Source: Parathalassolituus penaei (lineage in GTDB: Bacteria; Pseudomonadota; Gammaproteobacteria; Pseudomonadales; Oceanobacteraceae). From it: a stretch of 64,000 nucleotides of DNA. How positions within the stretch are numbered: the first letter of the stretch is position 1; each line of letters opens with the position of its first letter. This document shows, piece by piece, positions 49,900-61,412 of the stretch. The stretch lies in contig NZ_JAPNOA010000059.1 in the NCBI RefSeq assembly GCF_026626885.1, forward strand, positions 248,327 to 312,326, read 5' to 3'. The notes under the pieces were generated by a model, which did not search any database, had not been told where the DNA came from, and saw only the letters and a list, made by a program, of their open reading frames with translations. The translations under genes and the position numbers were made by a program.

Positions 49900-51585
49900 T
49901 TACATTTCTGTTGGAGCGCTGACGCCCAGCAGGTGTAATCCATTATAGATTACCTGACGAACCGCTTCGGCCAGAGTCAGACGGGCATTGCGCACATCGG
50001 CATCTTCAACCAGGGTTTTTTCGGAGTTGTAGTAGGTGTGGAACTCGGCCGCCAGATCCTTCAGGTAGTTGGCAACCATGTGCGGCTCGTTGGAGCTACC
50101 GGCAGACTTCACCACCTCAGGGAAACGACCCAGACGTACGATCAGGTCTTTTTCGGATTCCAGTTCCAGTTTGTCGAGTACCGCCAGACCAGACTCCAGA
50201 GTCCAGCTCAGGCCAGATTCTTCCAGCTTGCGGAAGATCGAGCAAACACGGGCATGGGCGTACTGGATGTAGTAAACCGGGTTGTCGGAAGACTGTTCAC
50301 GGGCCAGGTCGATATCAAAGGTCAGCTGACCATCGGCCTTGCGCGCCGCCAGGAAATAACGGGTAGCGTCACGGCCCACTTCGTCGATCAGGTCGCGCAG
50401 AGTTACGTAACTACCGGCACGCTTGGAGATTTTCACCTCTTCGCCGCCGCGCATTACGGTCACCATCTGGTGCAGCACGTAGTCTGGCCAGCCTTGTGGA
50501 ATACCCACGTTCAGCGCCTGCAGACCGGCACGTACACGGGTGATGGTGCTGTGGTGGTCAGCGCCCTGCTCGTTTACCACACGCTCGAAACCGCGCTGCC
50601 ATTTGTTCAGGTGGTAAGCCACGTCCGGTACGAAGTAGGTGTAACCGCCTTCGGACTTGCGCATTACGCGGTCCTTGTCGTCGCCGAACTCAGTGGTTTT
50701 CAGCCACAGCGCGCCGCCGTCTTCGTAGGTGTAACCGCTGTTGATCAAACGCTGAACCACGTCTTCGACCTTGCCTTCGGTATACAGGGAAGACTCGAGG
50801 AAGTAGACGTCGAAGTTAACACCAAACGCCTTGAGGTCGAGGTCTTGCTCACGACGCAGATAAGCCACCGCAAAATGACGGATGGCTTCGAGGTCGTCAG
50901 CGTCCTTGGCACCGGTGTAGGACTGGTCTTCAGACACCACGGTATCGCCGTTCATATAGCTGTTGGCGAGGTCGATGATGTAGTCACCACGGTAACCATC
51001 GGCAGGCCAGCTTTCGTGATCCGGGGTCAGACCCTTGCAACGCGCCTGCACGGACAGCGCCAGGTTGTTGATCTGCTGGCCAGCATCGTTGTAGTAGAAC
51101 TCGCGGGTAACATCCCAGCCGTTGGCTTCCAGCAGACGGCAGATGCAGTCACCCACCGCGGCGCCACGACCGTGACCAATGTGCAATGGGCCAGTCGGGT
51201 TGGCCGACACAAACTCCACCTGCACTTTTTTACCAGCGCCGGAGTTGTTGCGACCGTAGGTTTCACCCGCTTCCAGAATGGCTTTCAGCAGGCTGTTGGT
51301 AGAAGCCTGGCTCAGGAAGAAGTTGATAAAGCCTGGGCCGGCAATTTCGACTTTCTCGACCAGTTCAGACGCCGGCAGGGCGTCGATGATCATTTGCGCC
51401 AGCTGGCGCGGGTTCTTGCCAGCTACCTTGGCCAGAGTCATGGCGAGGTTGGTGGCGAGGTCGCCGTGAGACTTGTCGCGAGTGTTCTCGACCTGAATAT
51501 TGGCCTCGAATTCGGCGGGCAGTACGTTGTCTTGCTTGAGTTGAGCAACAGCAGCAGCTAACAGCTCGGCGATTTGCGGTTTCAT
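49900..51585 (-). CDS. argS: Arginyl-tRNA synthetase
   Basis: A 561-residue class I synthetase. N-terminal Arg-specific add-1 domain, HIGH motif in [23 protein letters not shown] counterpart EVKISKRAG, and a C-terminal DALR anticodon-binding domain ([14 protein letters not shown]). Charges tRNA-Arg. Length is normal. Confidence 0.97.
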   Translation of the reverse strand: MKPQIAELLAAAVAQLKQDNVLPAEFEANIQVENTRDKSHGDLATNLAMTLAKVAGKNPRQLAQMIIDALPASELVEKVEIAGPGFINFFLSQASTNSLLKAILEAGETYGRNNSGAGKKVQVEFVSANPTGPLHIGHGRGAAVGDCICRLLEANGWDVTREFYYNDAGQQINNLALSVQARCKGLTPDHESWPADGYRGDYIIDLANSYMNGDTVVSEDQSYTGAKDADDLEAIRHFAVAYLRREQDLDLKAFGVNFDVYFLESSLYTEGKVEDVVQRLINSGYTYEDGGALWLKTTEFGDDKDRVMRKSEGGYTYFVPDVAYHLNKWQRGFERVVNEQGADHHSTITRVRAGLQALNVGIPQGWPDYVLHQMVTVMRGGEEVKISKRAGSYVTLRDLIDEVGRDATRYFLAARKADGQLTFDIDLAREQSSDNPVYYIQYAHARVCSIFRKLEESGLSWTLESGLAVLDKLELESEKDLIVRLGRFPEVVKSAGSSNEPHMVANYLKDLAAEFHTYYNSEKTLVEDADVRNARLTLAEAVRQVIYNGLHLLGVSAPTEM

Positions 51586-51796
51586 AGTCGGAATCTGTCG
51601 TCAGGAATTGGAAAGGAAAGGCGTACAAAAAAGGAGCGGGATTATCGCAAATCACAGCCACCGAGTGAAGGCTGGTGTCAGGACTGTACAAAACCCCGGC
51701 AAAAACCGGCGAGGCCGCCGTGGATGCCTGCTGCAGGGGTCGCTGCACATATAACGCAAGGGTTACACACAGCGGCAGGCAGACTTACCACCAAAG

Positions 51797-51805
51797 TTAT
51801 CCACA
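51797..51805 (+). promoter_or_regulatory. DnaA box (consensus)
   Basis: TTATCCACA, an exact match to the strong DnaA box, about 210 bp upstream of the argS start and left of the AT-rich tract. Confidence 0.65.
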
Positions 51806-52031
51806 AAAAGATTTTGCGGATGTCTAGACAACAATTTCCGATTCAGCAAGTAAAAATCTGGACAAAAAATGCCAGCTTGCTTTCATTTCTCTGAAAAACC
51901 ACATTAAACAACTGAATTTAAAGGATTTTATTTTTCCTTCTGGATATTTTCCGACTTTTTGTATTGTATATTTATTGATCAATCCGTAAATTATTCAATC
52001 ATCAAGCCCGGTTGCTGTGGTTACTCAAAAG

Positions 52032-52066
52032 TTATCCAGAATTTTATCCACAGAAACTCTGGATAA
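52032..52066. promoter_or_regulatory. Cluster of three DnaA boxes
   Basis: TTATCCAGA (52032-52040, plus), TTATCCACA (52044-52052, plus) and TTATCCAGA (52058-52066, minus) within 35 bp; the third faces the first two. Weaker one-mismatch boxes lie at 51857-51865 and 51939-51947 (minus). The compact three-box arrangement resembles the core of DnaA-reactivating or DnaA-titrating sites. Confidence 0.7.
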
Positions 52067-52255
52067 CTGTCGTTACTGACAATCCTGTATGAGCAGATAA
52101 GCAGCATCCGCTAACGGCCTGAATCAGCCAATTTTGGGCCACTCAGCCATACCGCGATCGCCATAAATACGGCGGTTTCCGATGAATAACAGTGTTTTAC
52201 TCATGCTTTATTTGGCCAATACGACGCATTGGCCGCTGTTGCTGTCGACGGCTTT

Positions 52256-52264
52256 TGCTAAACT
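52256..52264 (+). promoter_or_regulatory. Candidate extended -10 promoter for ilvD
   Basis: TGCTAAACT (TGn plus TAAACT) about 90 bp before the ilvD start. No good -35 at standard spacing. Confidence 0.3.
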
Positions 52265-52354
52265 ACTGCCTCTTTTTTTTCAGGTGCCGCAGTCATCCGT
52301 CCCCTCGGACCGGCGGCCTGCATGTCCATGAACGCAGCACAAGGTAAAGACGTC

Positions 52355-54190
52355 ATGCCAGAGTACCGTTCCAAAACTTCCACCGCCGGCCGTAACATGG
52401 CGGGCGCCCGTTCCCTGTGGCGCGCCACCGGCATGAAGGATGATGACTTCCAGAAGCCGATTATTGCGGTGGTGAACTCATTCACCCAGTTCGTGCCAGG
52501 CCACGTACACCTGAAAGACCTGGGCCAGCTGGTTGCCCGTGAAATTGAAGCCGCCGGTGGTGTGGCCAAAGAATTCAACACCATCGCCGTTGACGACGGT
52601 ATCGCCATGGGTCACGACGGTATGCTGTACAGCCTGCCATCCCGTGAAATCATCGCCGACTCCGTGGAGTACATGGTTAACGCTCACTGCGCTGACGCCA
52701 TGGTTTGTATCTCCAACTGTGACAAGATCACCCCAGGGATGCTGATGGCTTCCCTGCGCCTGAACATTCCGGTTGTGTTTGTATCCGGTGGCCCGATGGA
52801 AGCCGGCAAAACCAAGCTGTCCGAGCACAAGCTCGACCTGGTTGACGCCATGGTGATCGCCGCTGACGACTCCGCTTCTGACGAAAAAGTAGCGGAATAC
52901 GAGCGTAGCGCCTGCCCTACCTGCGGTTCCTGCTCCGGTATGTTCACCGCCAACTCCATGAACTGCCTGACCGAAGCCATTGGTCTGTCCCTGCCAGGCA
53001 ACGGCACTGTGGTCGCGACTCACTCTGACCGCGAACAGCTGTTCCTGAAAGCAGCTCGTCTGATCGTGGAAAACACCAAACGTTATTACGAACAGAATGA
53101 CGAATCGGTACTGCCGCGTTCCATCGCCAGCTTCAAGGCGTTCGAAAACGCCATTACCCTCGACATCGCCATGGGTGGTTCCACCAACACCATCCTGCAC
53201 CTGCTGGCGGCTGCCCAGGAAGCTGAAGTCGAATTCGACCTGAAAGACATCGACCGTATGTCCCGCGTGGTTCCACAGCTGTGCAAAGTGGCGCCGAACA
53301 CTCCGAAATACCACATCGAAGACGTCCACCGTGCCGGTGGCATCATGGGTATCCTCGGCGAACTGGACCGTGCCGGCCTGCTGCACAGCGACCTGCCAAC
53401 CGTTCACGCGCCAACCATGAAAGACGCGCTGGATCAGTGGGACATCATGCGTAACCCATCTGCGGAAGTGCTGGAGTTCTTCAAGGCTGGCCCTGCCGGT
53501 ATCCCGACCCAGACCGCTTTCAGTCAGTCTACCCGCTGGCCAACCCTCGACGGCGACCGTGCCAACGGCTGTATCCGTAACCTCGAAAACGCTTTCTCCA
53601 AGGAAGGTGGTCTGGCGGTTCTGTACGGCAACATCGCCGAAGACGGCTGTGTGGTGAAAACCGCTGGTGTGGATGAGTCCATTCTGGTGTTCAACGGCAA
53701 AGCCAAGATCTTCGAATCCCAGGACAGCGCTGTAAAAGGCATTCTGGCTGATGAAGTTCAGGCCGGTGACGTGGTGATCATTCGTTACGAAGGTCCGAAA
53801 GGTGGCCCGGGCATGCAGGAAATGCTGTACCCGACTTCCTACCTGAAATCCAAAGGTCTGGGCAAGGTTTGTGCCCTGCTGACCGACGGTCGTTTCTCCG
53901 GTGGTACTTCCGGTCTGTCCATTGGCCACGCGTCTCCTGAAGCCGCTGCCGGTGGTGCAATTGGTCTGCTGAAAGATGGCGACCCGATCAAGATCGACAT
54001 CCCGAACCGCACCATCGACGTACTGCTGAGCGCTGAAGAGCTGTCTCACCGTCGTCACGAGCAAGACAAGAAAGGCTGGAAACCAGCGGAAGAACGCCCA
54101 CGTAAAGTGAGCACCGCTCTGAAAGCCTACGCCAAGTTCGCAACCAGCGCCGACAAGGGTGCCGTGCGTGATCGCAAGCTGCTCGACTGA
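52355..54190 (+). CDS. ilvD: Dihydroxy-acid dehydratase IlvD
   Basis: About 611 residues from [20 protein letters not shown], the normal start; AAGGTAAAGA precedes it, and an ATG 11 codons upstream is less likely. Iron-sulfur ligands are in [12 protein letters not shown] and [18 protein letters not shown]. Converts dihydroxy acids to 2-oxo acids in isoleucine, valine and pantothenate synthesis. Codon use is strongly biased, suggesting high expression. Confidence 0.97.
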   Translation: MPEYRSKTSTAGRNMAGARSLWRATGMKDDDFQKPIIAVVNSFTQFVPGHVHLKDLGQLVAREIEAAGGVAKEFNTIAVDDGIAMGHDGMLYSLPSREIIADSVEYMVNAHCADAMVCISNCDKITPGMLMASLRLNIPVVFVSGGPMEAGKTKLSEHKLDLVDAMVIAADDSASDEKVAEYERSACPTCGSCSGMFTANSMNCLTEAIGLSLPGNGTVVATHSDREQLFLKAARLIVENTKRYYEQNDESVLPRSIASFKAFENAITLDIAMGGSTNTILHLLAAAQEAEVEFDLKDIDRMSRVVPQLCKVAPNTPKYHIEDVHRAGGIMGILGELDRAGLLHSDLPTVHAPTMKDALDQWDIMRNPSAEVLEFFKAGPAGIPTQTAFSQSTRWPTLDGDRANGCIRNLENAFSKEGGLAVLYGNIAEDGCVVKTAGVDESILVFNGKAKIFESQDSAVKGILADEVQAGDVVIIRYEGPKGGPGMQEMLYPTSYLKSKGLGKVCALLTDGRFSGGTSGLSIGHASPEAAAGGAIGLLKDGDPIKIDIPNRTIDVLLSAEELSHRRHEQDKKGWKPAEERPRKVSTALKAYAKFATSADKGAVRDRKLLD

Positions 54191-54278
54191 CCTGATCCAT
54201 CCGTCCGGGCCACTGGCAGCTGCTGGAGCGGCTGCCAACCCGGATGCCAATCTACCGTTTCCCCCTGCAGGTAGCTCC

Positions 54279-55388
54279 ATGACCCGCTCTGCATTCTGGT
54301 TGATTCCGGTTCTTCCGCTGGTACTGCTGTCAGGCTGTGCCCAGCAGCGTATTGCCAACGAGGATGAACTTGGCAACAAGGCCGCACTGAAGGCCGAATC
54401 TTTTATTGGTGACGCCCGTAACGCCCTGGATGACGCGGAAGAAGCCTATTCCCGCGCCCAGGCCGAAGATCTGGAATTTTTCACGCCGTTACACTGGCAA
54501 CAGATCAACGACGCCATTCGCACCGCCCGCAAGGAAGATGTGGCAGGCCACGATCAGGCCACCATTACCGCCTCCGCACTGGTGACCACCCTGCTCAACA
54601 ACGCCATGGGCTTCAAGGACAAGATCAGTGATCGTCTGGCCAGCCTGCTGACCCAGCGTCAGGTATTGCTGGATATCCGCGCCGACAAGGTACTGGCGAA
54701 GGAATTCGCCAAGCAGGACAACCGCATTCGTGAACTGGCGAGCTTGCTCGAAGCTGGCAAGGAAAAGGATATCAACGCTGAAATCAGCGATATCCTGAGC
54801 GATATGACCACCCTTGAACGCGACACCATGCTCGAACTGCACTGGCGTCCGGCCAAGAAAACCCTGGAAAAAGCCGAAGACGAAGGTGTGGATGACTTTG
54901 CACCGGAAACCTTCAAGGCCGCATCCAACCTGGCCAAAAAGACCTTCGACACCATCAGCGCCCAATACATCAAGCGTGATGAGTGTGCCCGCATCGGCCA
55001 CGAAGCCCTGCGTGCCGCCCAGCATGCCCTGTACATTGGCCGCGAATCGGAAAAAATCGTCAACCTCGATCCGGACGACGCCGAACAGGCCGCCCTGCGT
55101 TTTGAAGACTTCCTGAAGCAGATTGGCGACGCCCTTGGCGCCGAAAACCTGCGTTATATGGCCCTGCAGGACCAGACCCTGGCCCTGACCCAGAAAGCCC
55201 GGGAAATGCGGAACCAGCTGCAAAAGCAGATTGCCGCCGACCCGGAACGCGCCGCCGCCGCGGCTCTGGAAGCCGACATGAAAAAAGCCGAAAACGCCAC
55301 CGCCACTCCGAAAGTCGACAACACCCCGGACGAAACCATCGAGATCAACAGCATCAGCAACCCGGTGGAAGCTGGCAAAGCGGAATAA
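54279..55388 (+). CDS. Unknown helical lipoprotein
   Basis: A 369-residue protein with a lipoprotein signal (VLPLVLLSGC, Cys20). The mature part is almost entirely alpha-helical and charged, with repeated Ala-rich segments (FIGDARNALDDAEEAYSRAQ, LRAAQHALYIGRESEKIV) that suggest coiled coils. The acidic tail ends in EAGKAE. Probably periplasmic and envelope-anchored. I do not recognise the family. It starts 88 bp after ilvD and is followed by a strong terminator. Confidence 0.8.
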   Translation: MTRSAFWLIPVLPLVLLSGCAQQRIANEDELGNKAALKAESFIGDARNALDDAEEAYSRAQAEDLEFFTPLHWQQINDAIRTARKEDVAGHDQATITASALVTTLLNNAMGFKDKISDRLASLLTQRQVLLDIRADKVLAKEFAKQDNRIRELASLLEAGKEKDINAEISDILSDMTTLERDTMLELHWRPAKKTLEKAEDEGVDDFAPETFKAASNLAKKTFDTISAQYIKRDECARIGHEALRAAQHALYIGRESEKIVNLDPDDAEQAALRFEDFLKQIGDALGAENLRYMALQDQTLALTQKAREMRNQLQKQIAADPERAAAAALEADMKKAENATATPKVDNTPDETIEINSISNPVEAGKAE

Positions 55389-55428
55389 CACCGCCATTGA
55401 ACTCAGCGCCCGGCTTGAATGGGCAAAC

Positions 55429-55467
55429 CAAAACCCGGTTCGCGCAAGCAACCGGGTTTTGTTTTTT
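55429..55467 (+). terminator. Terminator after the helical lipoprotein gene
   Basis: AAACCCGGTT pairs with AACCGGGTTT across cgcgcaagc, followed by a T-rich tract. Confidence 0.88.
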
Positions 55468-55519
55468 GGGCAGGGCGTCGGGTCGGGCCGCGTTCGGATC
55501 GGGCGTCGGATGCGATTTT

Positions 55520-55537
55520 GTGGGCATAAATGCCCAC
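55520..55537. repeat. Dispersed palindrome GTGGGCA-taaa-TGCCCAC
   Basis: A perfect 7-bp inverted repeat with 4-nt loop. Similar sequences reading as GTAGGGTGGGCAT..ATGCCCAC are common intergenic repeats in gammaproteobacteria. Confidence 0.7.
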
Positions 55538-55569
55538 CCTACAACCGAGCACCTATGAACACCGCTTTC

Positions 55570-55691
55570 ACCCAGCGCAGCAAGCCACCGTTAATTGCCC
55601 ATCTGGGCGAGCCGGGATTCACCACAACGGCCGACCCGGCCGGGGGACAAGGTCCCCCAAGAGGGCAAGCGGCCTGGCCAATTAACAAGCC
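55570..55691 (+). repeat. Composite element, copy 1 (internal deletion)
   Basis: 122 bp sharing both ends with the full copies (start ACCCAGCGCAGC, end CCAATTAACAAGCC) but lacking about 130 bp of the centre. The junction falls exactly on the 10-bp direct repeat CCGGCCGGGG that brackets the centre in intact copies, so it arose by recombination or slippage between those repeats. It lacks the covarying hairpin. Confidence 0.88.
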
Positions 55692-55707
55692 GAGTAGCCG
55701 AGTAGCC

Positions 55708-55782
55708 GTCAGAAGTCGGATGTCGGATGTCGGATGTCGGATGTCGGATGTCGGATGTCGGATGTCGGATGTCGGATGTCGG
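55708..55782 (+). repeat. Heptamer array 1 (TGTCGGA type)
   Basis: Nine perfect tandem copies of GTCGGAT (55715-55777), with one leading GTCAGAA and a trailing GTCGG. Followed by CGAACAGCATC, the start of the next composite unit. Confidence 0.95.
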
Positions 55783-55810
55783 CGAACAGCATCTACCAAC
55801 ACACCGGTTT

Positions 55811-56060
55811 AACCCAGCGCAGCTGGCTGCCCAATGCCCATCTGGGCGAGCCGGGATTCACCGCAACGGCCGACCCGGCCGGGGCATGGATGCCCCGCAA
55901 GGCCCGTTGGTACAGGGATGTACCATCGGGCCGGGGTCGAAAAGCCGTTGTCGGTGAAACCCGGAGACACGAGCCCAGCCGGGCAAAAGCAGGGGGAGGC
56001 CCGCCCGGCCGGGGGACAAGGTCCCCCAAGAGGGCAAGCCGCCTGACCAATTAACAAGCC
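55811..56060 (+). repeat. Composite element, copy 2
   Basis: A full-length copy of 250 bp. Hairpins: GCCC-atct-GGGC, GGGGCA-tgga-TGCCCC, the 32-nt hairpin at 55901-55932 (TGGTAC pairing with GTACCA), GCCC/GGGC and GGGGGAC-aag-GTCCCCC. Ends CCAATTAACAAGCC before array 2. Confidence 0.92.
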
Positions 56061-56063
56061 GAG

Positions 56064-56210
56064 CAGAAGTCAGAAGTCAGAAGTCAGAAGTCAGAAGTCA
56101 GAAGTCAGAAGTCAGAAGTCAGAAGTCAGAAGTCAGAAGTCAGAAGTCAGAAGTCAGAAGTCAGAAGTCGGACGTCGGACGTCGGACGTCGGACGTCGGA
56201 CGTCGGACGA
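56064..56210 (+). repeat. Heptamer array 2 (AGTCAGA then CGTCGGA type)
   Basis: 15 tandem CAGAAGT units (56064-56168) pass without a phase break into five CGGACGT units and one CGGACGA. Followed by ACAGTATCGATC, the lead-in of copy 3. Confidence 0.95.
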
Positions 56211-56234
56211 ACAGTATCGATCAACACCGATCTC

Positions 56235-56486
56235 ACCCAGCGCAGCTGGCTACCGTTAATTGCCCATCTGGGCGAGCCGGAATTCACCGCAACGGCCGAC
56301 CCGGCCGGGGCATGGATGCCCCGCAAGGCCCGTTGGCACAAGGACGTGCCATCGGGCCGGGGTCGAAAAGCCGTTGTCGGTGAAAACCGGAAAAACGAGC
56401 CCAGTCGGGCAAAAGCAGGGGGAGGCCCGCCCGGCCGGGGGACAAGGTCCCCCAAGAGGGCAAGCGGCCTGGCCAATTAACAAGCC
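56235..56486 (+). repeat. Composite element, copy 3
   Basis: A full-length copy of 252 bp, hairpin at 56327-56358 (TGGCAC pairing with GTGCCA). It has GTTAATT before GCCCATCTGGGC, like copy 1, and CGGT-gaaa-ACCG. Ends CCAATTAACAAGCC. Confidence 0.92.
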
Positions 56487-56500
56487 GCGTTGCCGCAAAG

Positions 56501-56598
56501 CGCCAGACGCCAGACGCAAGACGCCAGACGCAAGACGCCAGACGCCAGACCCCAGACCCCAGACCCCAGACCCCAGACCCCAGACCCCAGATATCAGA
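56501..56598 (+). repeat. Heptamer array 3 (CGCCAGA then CCCCAGA type)
   Basis: 14 tandem heptamers: seven CGCMAGA (five CGCCAGA, two CGCAAGA), six CCCCAGA and one TATCAGA, without a phase break. It ends 20 bp from the modF stop codon. Confidence 0.95.
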
Positions 56599-56618
56599 CG
56601 CCTACTGGGCGAGCCAAA

Positions 56619-58052
56619 TCACACCAAGCGCTGCGCCACCAGACTGCCGCCATCTTCCTGCGGCTCAAACTGCAAACGATGATGAAACGCCGCCGGAATC
56701 TCACTCTCATGGTGAGTCACATACAGCAAGGTCATGCTGTTCTGCTCGGCCAGACGATTGATAAAGGCCAACACCATCTGCCGACTGAGGTCATCCAGCC
56801 CCTGGCACGGCTCATCCAGAATCAGCAGCGGCGGCTGTTTGATCAGCGCCCGGCCAATCAGCACCAGACGCTGTTCACCGTAAGACAGATGCTGCAGGGT
56901 CTTGTTGGCCTTGGCCCGCAAACCGAGAATTTCCAGCCATTGCAGTGCCAGCTGTTTTTCATCATCGCCGGAGGCCTTGTACAGACCAATGCTGTCGTGC
57001 AGACCGGAAATCACCGCACTCAGCACGTTGGTGGTAGCGCGGTACTGCCATTGCAACGACGCCGACACAATGCCGATGTGTTTCTTGATGTCCCAGATGG
57101 TTTCACCTGTACCGCGCTGGATACCAAACAGACGCAGGTTGTTGGTGTAACACTGCGGGTTATCACCGGTGATCATCTGCAGCAGGCTGGTTTTGCCACA
57201 GCCGTTCGGGCCCTGAATCGCCCAGTGCTGACCCGGCTTGATAGCCCAGTCGAGACCAGCAAACAGCTCGCGTTCGTCGTACACGATACGGCCATTGGTC
57301 AGGCACACCAGCGGTTCACCGTCAGCCAGCACCAGAGGTGGGCGCGGTGGTGGTGGCAGGGCTGGCAGTTCACGGTCGAAGTGAATCAGTGCCTGCACTT
57401 CCGGCAGACCCAGCACCTCGGCACGAGGACCTTGCGCTACCAGCGTGGCGTCGTGGACAAAGGCTACGTGGGAAATCCAGTCTGGCAGTTCATCCAGACG
57501 GTTGGCGACCCACAACAGCGGCTGGGCAGTGGCGTGTAATTCGTTGAGCAGGTTACGTACAAAGGCACGACTGCTGACATCCAGACCTTCATACGGCTCG
57601 TCCAGCACCAGCAGACCATGTTGCTGACGCAGACGGTTAACCCACAACACCTTGCGGCTTTCACCCGTGGACAGATCGCGGAAGCCGGAATCCAGCAACT
57701 TGCGAATACCCAGACCATCGATCAGCGCCGCCACGTCTTCGATCGGCGCCAGCAGTTCACGCACCAGCGTGCCCTTGTCGGCCATATCGGTGAGGTCACT
57801 TTCGTCGTTCTTGCGCTCGATCTCGATCTGTTCCGCCTGGGCTTCCAGCGATACGTAAGCCACGTCGGCCGGAACGTCCGTTACCGTGCCGTGAGCCAGA
57901 CGCAGACGCCCGCCCGGCAGCGCCGACAGCGCGGTTTTGCCGCTTCCGTTGGTGCCGATAATGGCCCAGTATTCACCGGCATTGATTTGCCAGTTATCCA
58001 CTCGCAGATGGCGACCGTCGTGCAGACGCGCCATGATTTTTTCAAAACGCAT
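56619..58052 (-). CDS. modF: ModF-like tandem ABC ATPase
   Basis: A 477-residue protein with two ABC nucleotide-binding domains and no TM segment. Domain 1: Walker A GTNGSGKT, signature LSTGESRK, Walker B LLVLDEP. Domain 2: Walker A GPNGCGKT, signature LSYGEQR, Walker B LLILDEP. The architecture matches E. coli ModF, linked to molybdate or tungstate metabolism with unclear function. No modABC or modE is adjacent. Its 3' end abuts heptamer array 3. Confidence 0.82.
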   Translation of the reverse strand: MRFEKIMARLHDGRHLRVDNWQINAGEYWAIIGTNGSGKTALSALPGGRLRLAHGTVTDVPADVAYVSLEAQAEQIEIERKNDESDLTDMADKGTLVRELLAPIEDVAALIDGLGIRKLLDSGFRDLSTGESRKVLWVNRLRQQHGLLVLDEPYEGLDVSSRAFVRNLLNELHATAQPLLWVANRLDELPDWISHVAFVHDATLVAQGPRAEVLGLPEVQALIHFDRELPALPPPPRPPLVLADGEPLVCLTNGRIVYDERELFAGLDWAIKPGQHWAIQGPNGCGKTSLLQMITGDNPQCYTNNLRLFGIQRGTGETIWDIKKHIGIVSASLQWQYRATTNVLSAVISGLHDSIGLYKASGDDEKQLALQWLEILGLRAKANKTLQHLSYGEQRLVLIGRALIKQPPLLILDEPCQGLDDLSRQMVLAFINRLAEQNSMTLLYVTHHESEIPAAFHHRLQFEPQEDGGSLVAQRLV

Positions 58053-58061
58053 GACAATACC

Positions 58062-58418
<357 letters not shown>

Positions 58419-58537
58419 TTAACAGAAAGCGACACCTTAGGCCAAAGCGGCCCACAGGAGCAATTGGGAGAAGTGCGGAATCGGTTGCCGCCAAAGGGAT
58501 AACCCGCCCGCGAAGCAGGCGGGTTAACGCTGGAATA

Positions 58538-59080
58538 TCAGTCGCCTGTCGGTTTCTCCGGCCACAACAGATTCTGGGCGCGACCACCCACACGGAAGCC
58601 GTAACAGGTATTCAGCATCACCTTCTCGCGGTCGCCATTGCTGAAGCCGGGGGTGAAATTCAGGTGATAACCACGAATGGTCTGAATGGCGGCGGTGGCC
58701 AGCACCGGCAGCATTTCAGTCAGGTGAGTACAACCGGTGGCACGGCCAATCGCCTTTTTGGCATCGTCCATCCAGCCGGAACGGATCTGTAAACCGATCA
58801 GCGCCGCATACTGCTGGCTGGCCGCCGGACAGTCCTGATACGGCGTGGCGTGCATACCGGCACGGGCATCCACAATCTGCAGCTGCTCATTCACCGTCAG
58901 GGTCAGGGTCATGTGATGCAGGGCATCCCCTACCGGAATTCGGCCCTTGTCGATCAGGTCCATTTCGTAGGATTTGGTGTCACGCAGTACACCTTCCACT
59001 TCCCACAAACCGTCATCTCGCAGATACCCCTGCACGTCGATATTACGACGGTGCAGCGGTGTACGTTTAACCTCGTTCAC
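58538..59080 (-). CDS. DUF2889 family protein
   Basis: About 180 residues using a GTG start at 59080 (VNEVKRTPLHRR), chosen because AGAGGAA lies 6-7 bp upstream and the conserved region starts here; the frame is open about 48 codons further. DUF2889 features: KRTPLHRRNIDVQGYLRDDGLWEVEG and GRATGCTHLTEMLPVL. Function unknown; family members occur near aromatic-acid catabolic genes, and here pobA is divergent next to it. Confidence 0.8.
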   Translation of the reverse strand: MNEVKRTPLHRRNIDVQGYLRDDGLWEVEGVLRDTKSYEMDLIDKGRIPVGDALHHMTLTLTVNEQLQIVDARAGMHATPYQDCPAASQQYAALIGLQIRSGWMDDAKKAIGRATGCTHLTEMLPVLATAAIQTIRGYHLNFTPGFSNGDREKVMLNTCYGFRVGGRAQNLLWPEKPTGD

Positions 59081-60664
<1,584 letters not shown>

Positions 60665-60713
60665 GCACTCGAAGGGCTTTATTGAGATATCTCCGAGATA
60701 AGCACTTGCTCCA

Positions 60714-60746
60714 GCCCCGGTGGGAACACCGGGGCTTTTTTGTTTT
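60714..60746 (+). terminator. Terminator after pobA
   Basis: CCCCGGTG-ggaa-CACCGGGG followed by C and a T-run. Confidence 0.92.
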
Positions 60747-60802
60747 TGAGGCGAGCGTCGGGCGTCGGAAGAACAGCATCCAGACCCAAACCTCCAGCAC
60801 AA

Positions 60803-60830
60803 CATTCCCACGCAGGAGCGTGGGAACGAG
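60803..60830. repeat. REP-like palindrome
   Basis: CATTCCCACGCAGGAGCGTGGGAACGAG; its core TTCCCACGC..GCGTGGGAA is a perfect inverted repeat. Related to the second palindrome at 13179-13241. It lies in the lead-in of composite copy 4, as if inserted there. Confidence 0.8.
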
Positions 60831-60848
60831 AATGAAAACGCAGTTTTT

Positions 60849-61093
60849 ACCCAGCGCAGCTGGCTACCGAATGCCCATCTGGGCGAGCCGGGATTCACCG
60901 CAACGGCCGACCCGGCCGGGGCATGGATGCCCCGCCAGGCCCGTTGGCACAGGGATGTGCCATCGGGCCGGGGTCGAAAGCCGTTGTCGGGGAATACCGG
61001 AGGCACGAGCCCAGTCGGGCTAAGCAGGGGGAGGCCCGCCCGGCCGGGGACAAGGTCCCCCAAGAGGGCAAACAGCCTGGCCAATTAACAAGC
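60849..61093 (+). repeat. Composite element, copy 4
   Basis: 245 bp, hairpin at 60938-60969. Single-base deletions relative to copies 2 and 3 (CGAAAGCC for CGAAAAGCC; one G lost before ACAAGG) would shift any reading frame, while the stems remain. Confidence 0.92.
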
Positions 61094-61101
61094 ATAGTAG
61101 C

Positions 61102-61136
61102 CGCCAGAAGTCGGACGTCGGACGTCGGACGTCGGA
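61102..61136 (+). repeat. Heptamer array 4 (CGTCGGA type)
   Basis: Five heptamers: CGCCAGA, AGTCGGA and three CGTCGGA, then CGAACAGCATCC leading into copy 5. Confidence 0.9.
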
Positions 61137-61165
61137 CGAACAGCATCCACCAGCACACCGCTTTA

Positions 61166-61412
61166 ACCCAGCTCAGCTGGCTACCCAATGCCCATCTGGG
61201 CGAGCCGGGATTCACCGCAACGGCCGACCCGGCCGGGGCATGGATGCCCCGCCAGACCCGTTGGCACAGGGACGTGCCATCGGGTCAGGGTCGAAAGCCG
61301 TTGTCGGGGAATACCGGAGGCACGAGCCCAGCGGGCAAAAGCAGGGGGAGGCCCGCCCGGCCGGGGGACAAGGTCCCCCAAGAGGGCAAGCAGCCTGGCC
61401 AATTAACAAGCC
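61166..61412 (+). repeat. Composite element, copy 5
   Basis: 247 bp, hairpin at 61255-61286. Here the outer stem reads GACCCG with CGGGTC instead of GGCCCG with CGGGCC, a compensatory pair change. Followed by a decayed array (GCCAGAC, TCCAGAC, TGGACAG). Confidence 0.92.

Larger units (their letters stand above)
51586..52354. other. Long argS-ilvD intergenic region, AT-rich with DnaA boxes
   Basis: About 770 bp without a credible gene. The stretch 51895-52005 is strikingly A/T-rich. A DnaA box lies left of it and three lie to its right (listed separately). The right end contains the ilvD leader. No RNA gene recognised. Confidence 0.7.
55389..56618. other. Repeat cluster A in the convergent lipoprotein-modF gap
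   Basis: About 1.2 kb without a gene. It contains a terminator, a GTGGGCA-taaa-TGCCCAC palindrome and three copies of the composite element, each followed by a heptamer array. The last array ends 20 bp from the modF stop. Open frames exist on both strands but are broken between copies by single-base indels. Confidence 0.85.

Noticed and set aside
51586-52354. Chromosomal origin oriC
   Set aside because: DnaA boxes and AT-richness fit, but the usual neighbours (dnaA, dnaN, mnmG, rpmH) are absent and the box number is small; kept only as a DnaA-binding site.
55708-56598. Possible CRISPR arrays
   Set aside because: The repeats are 7 bp with no spacers, and no cas genes are present.
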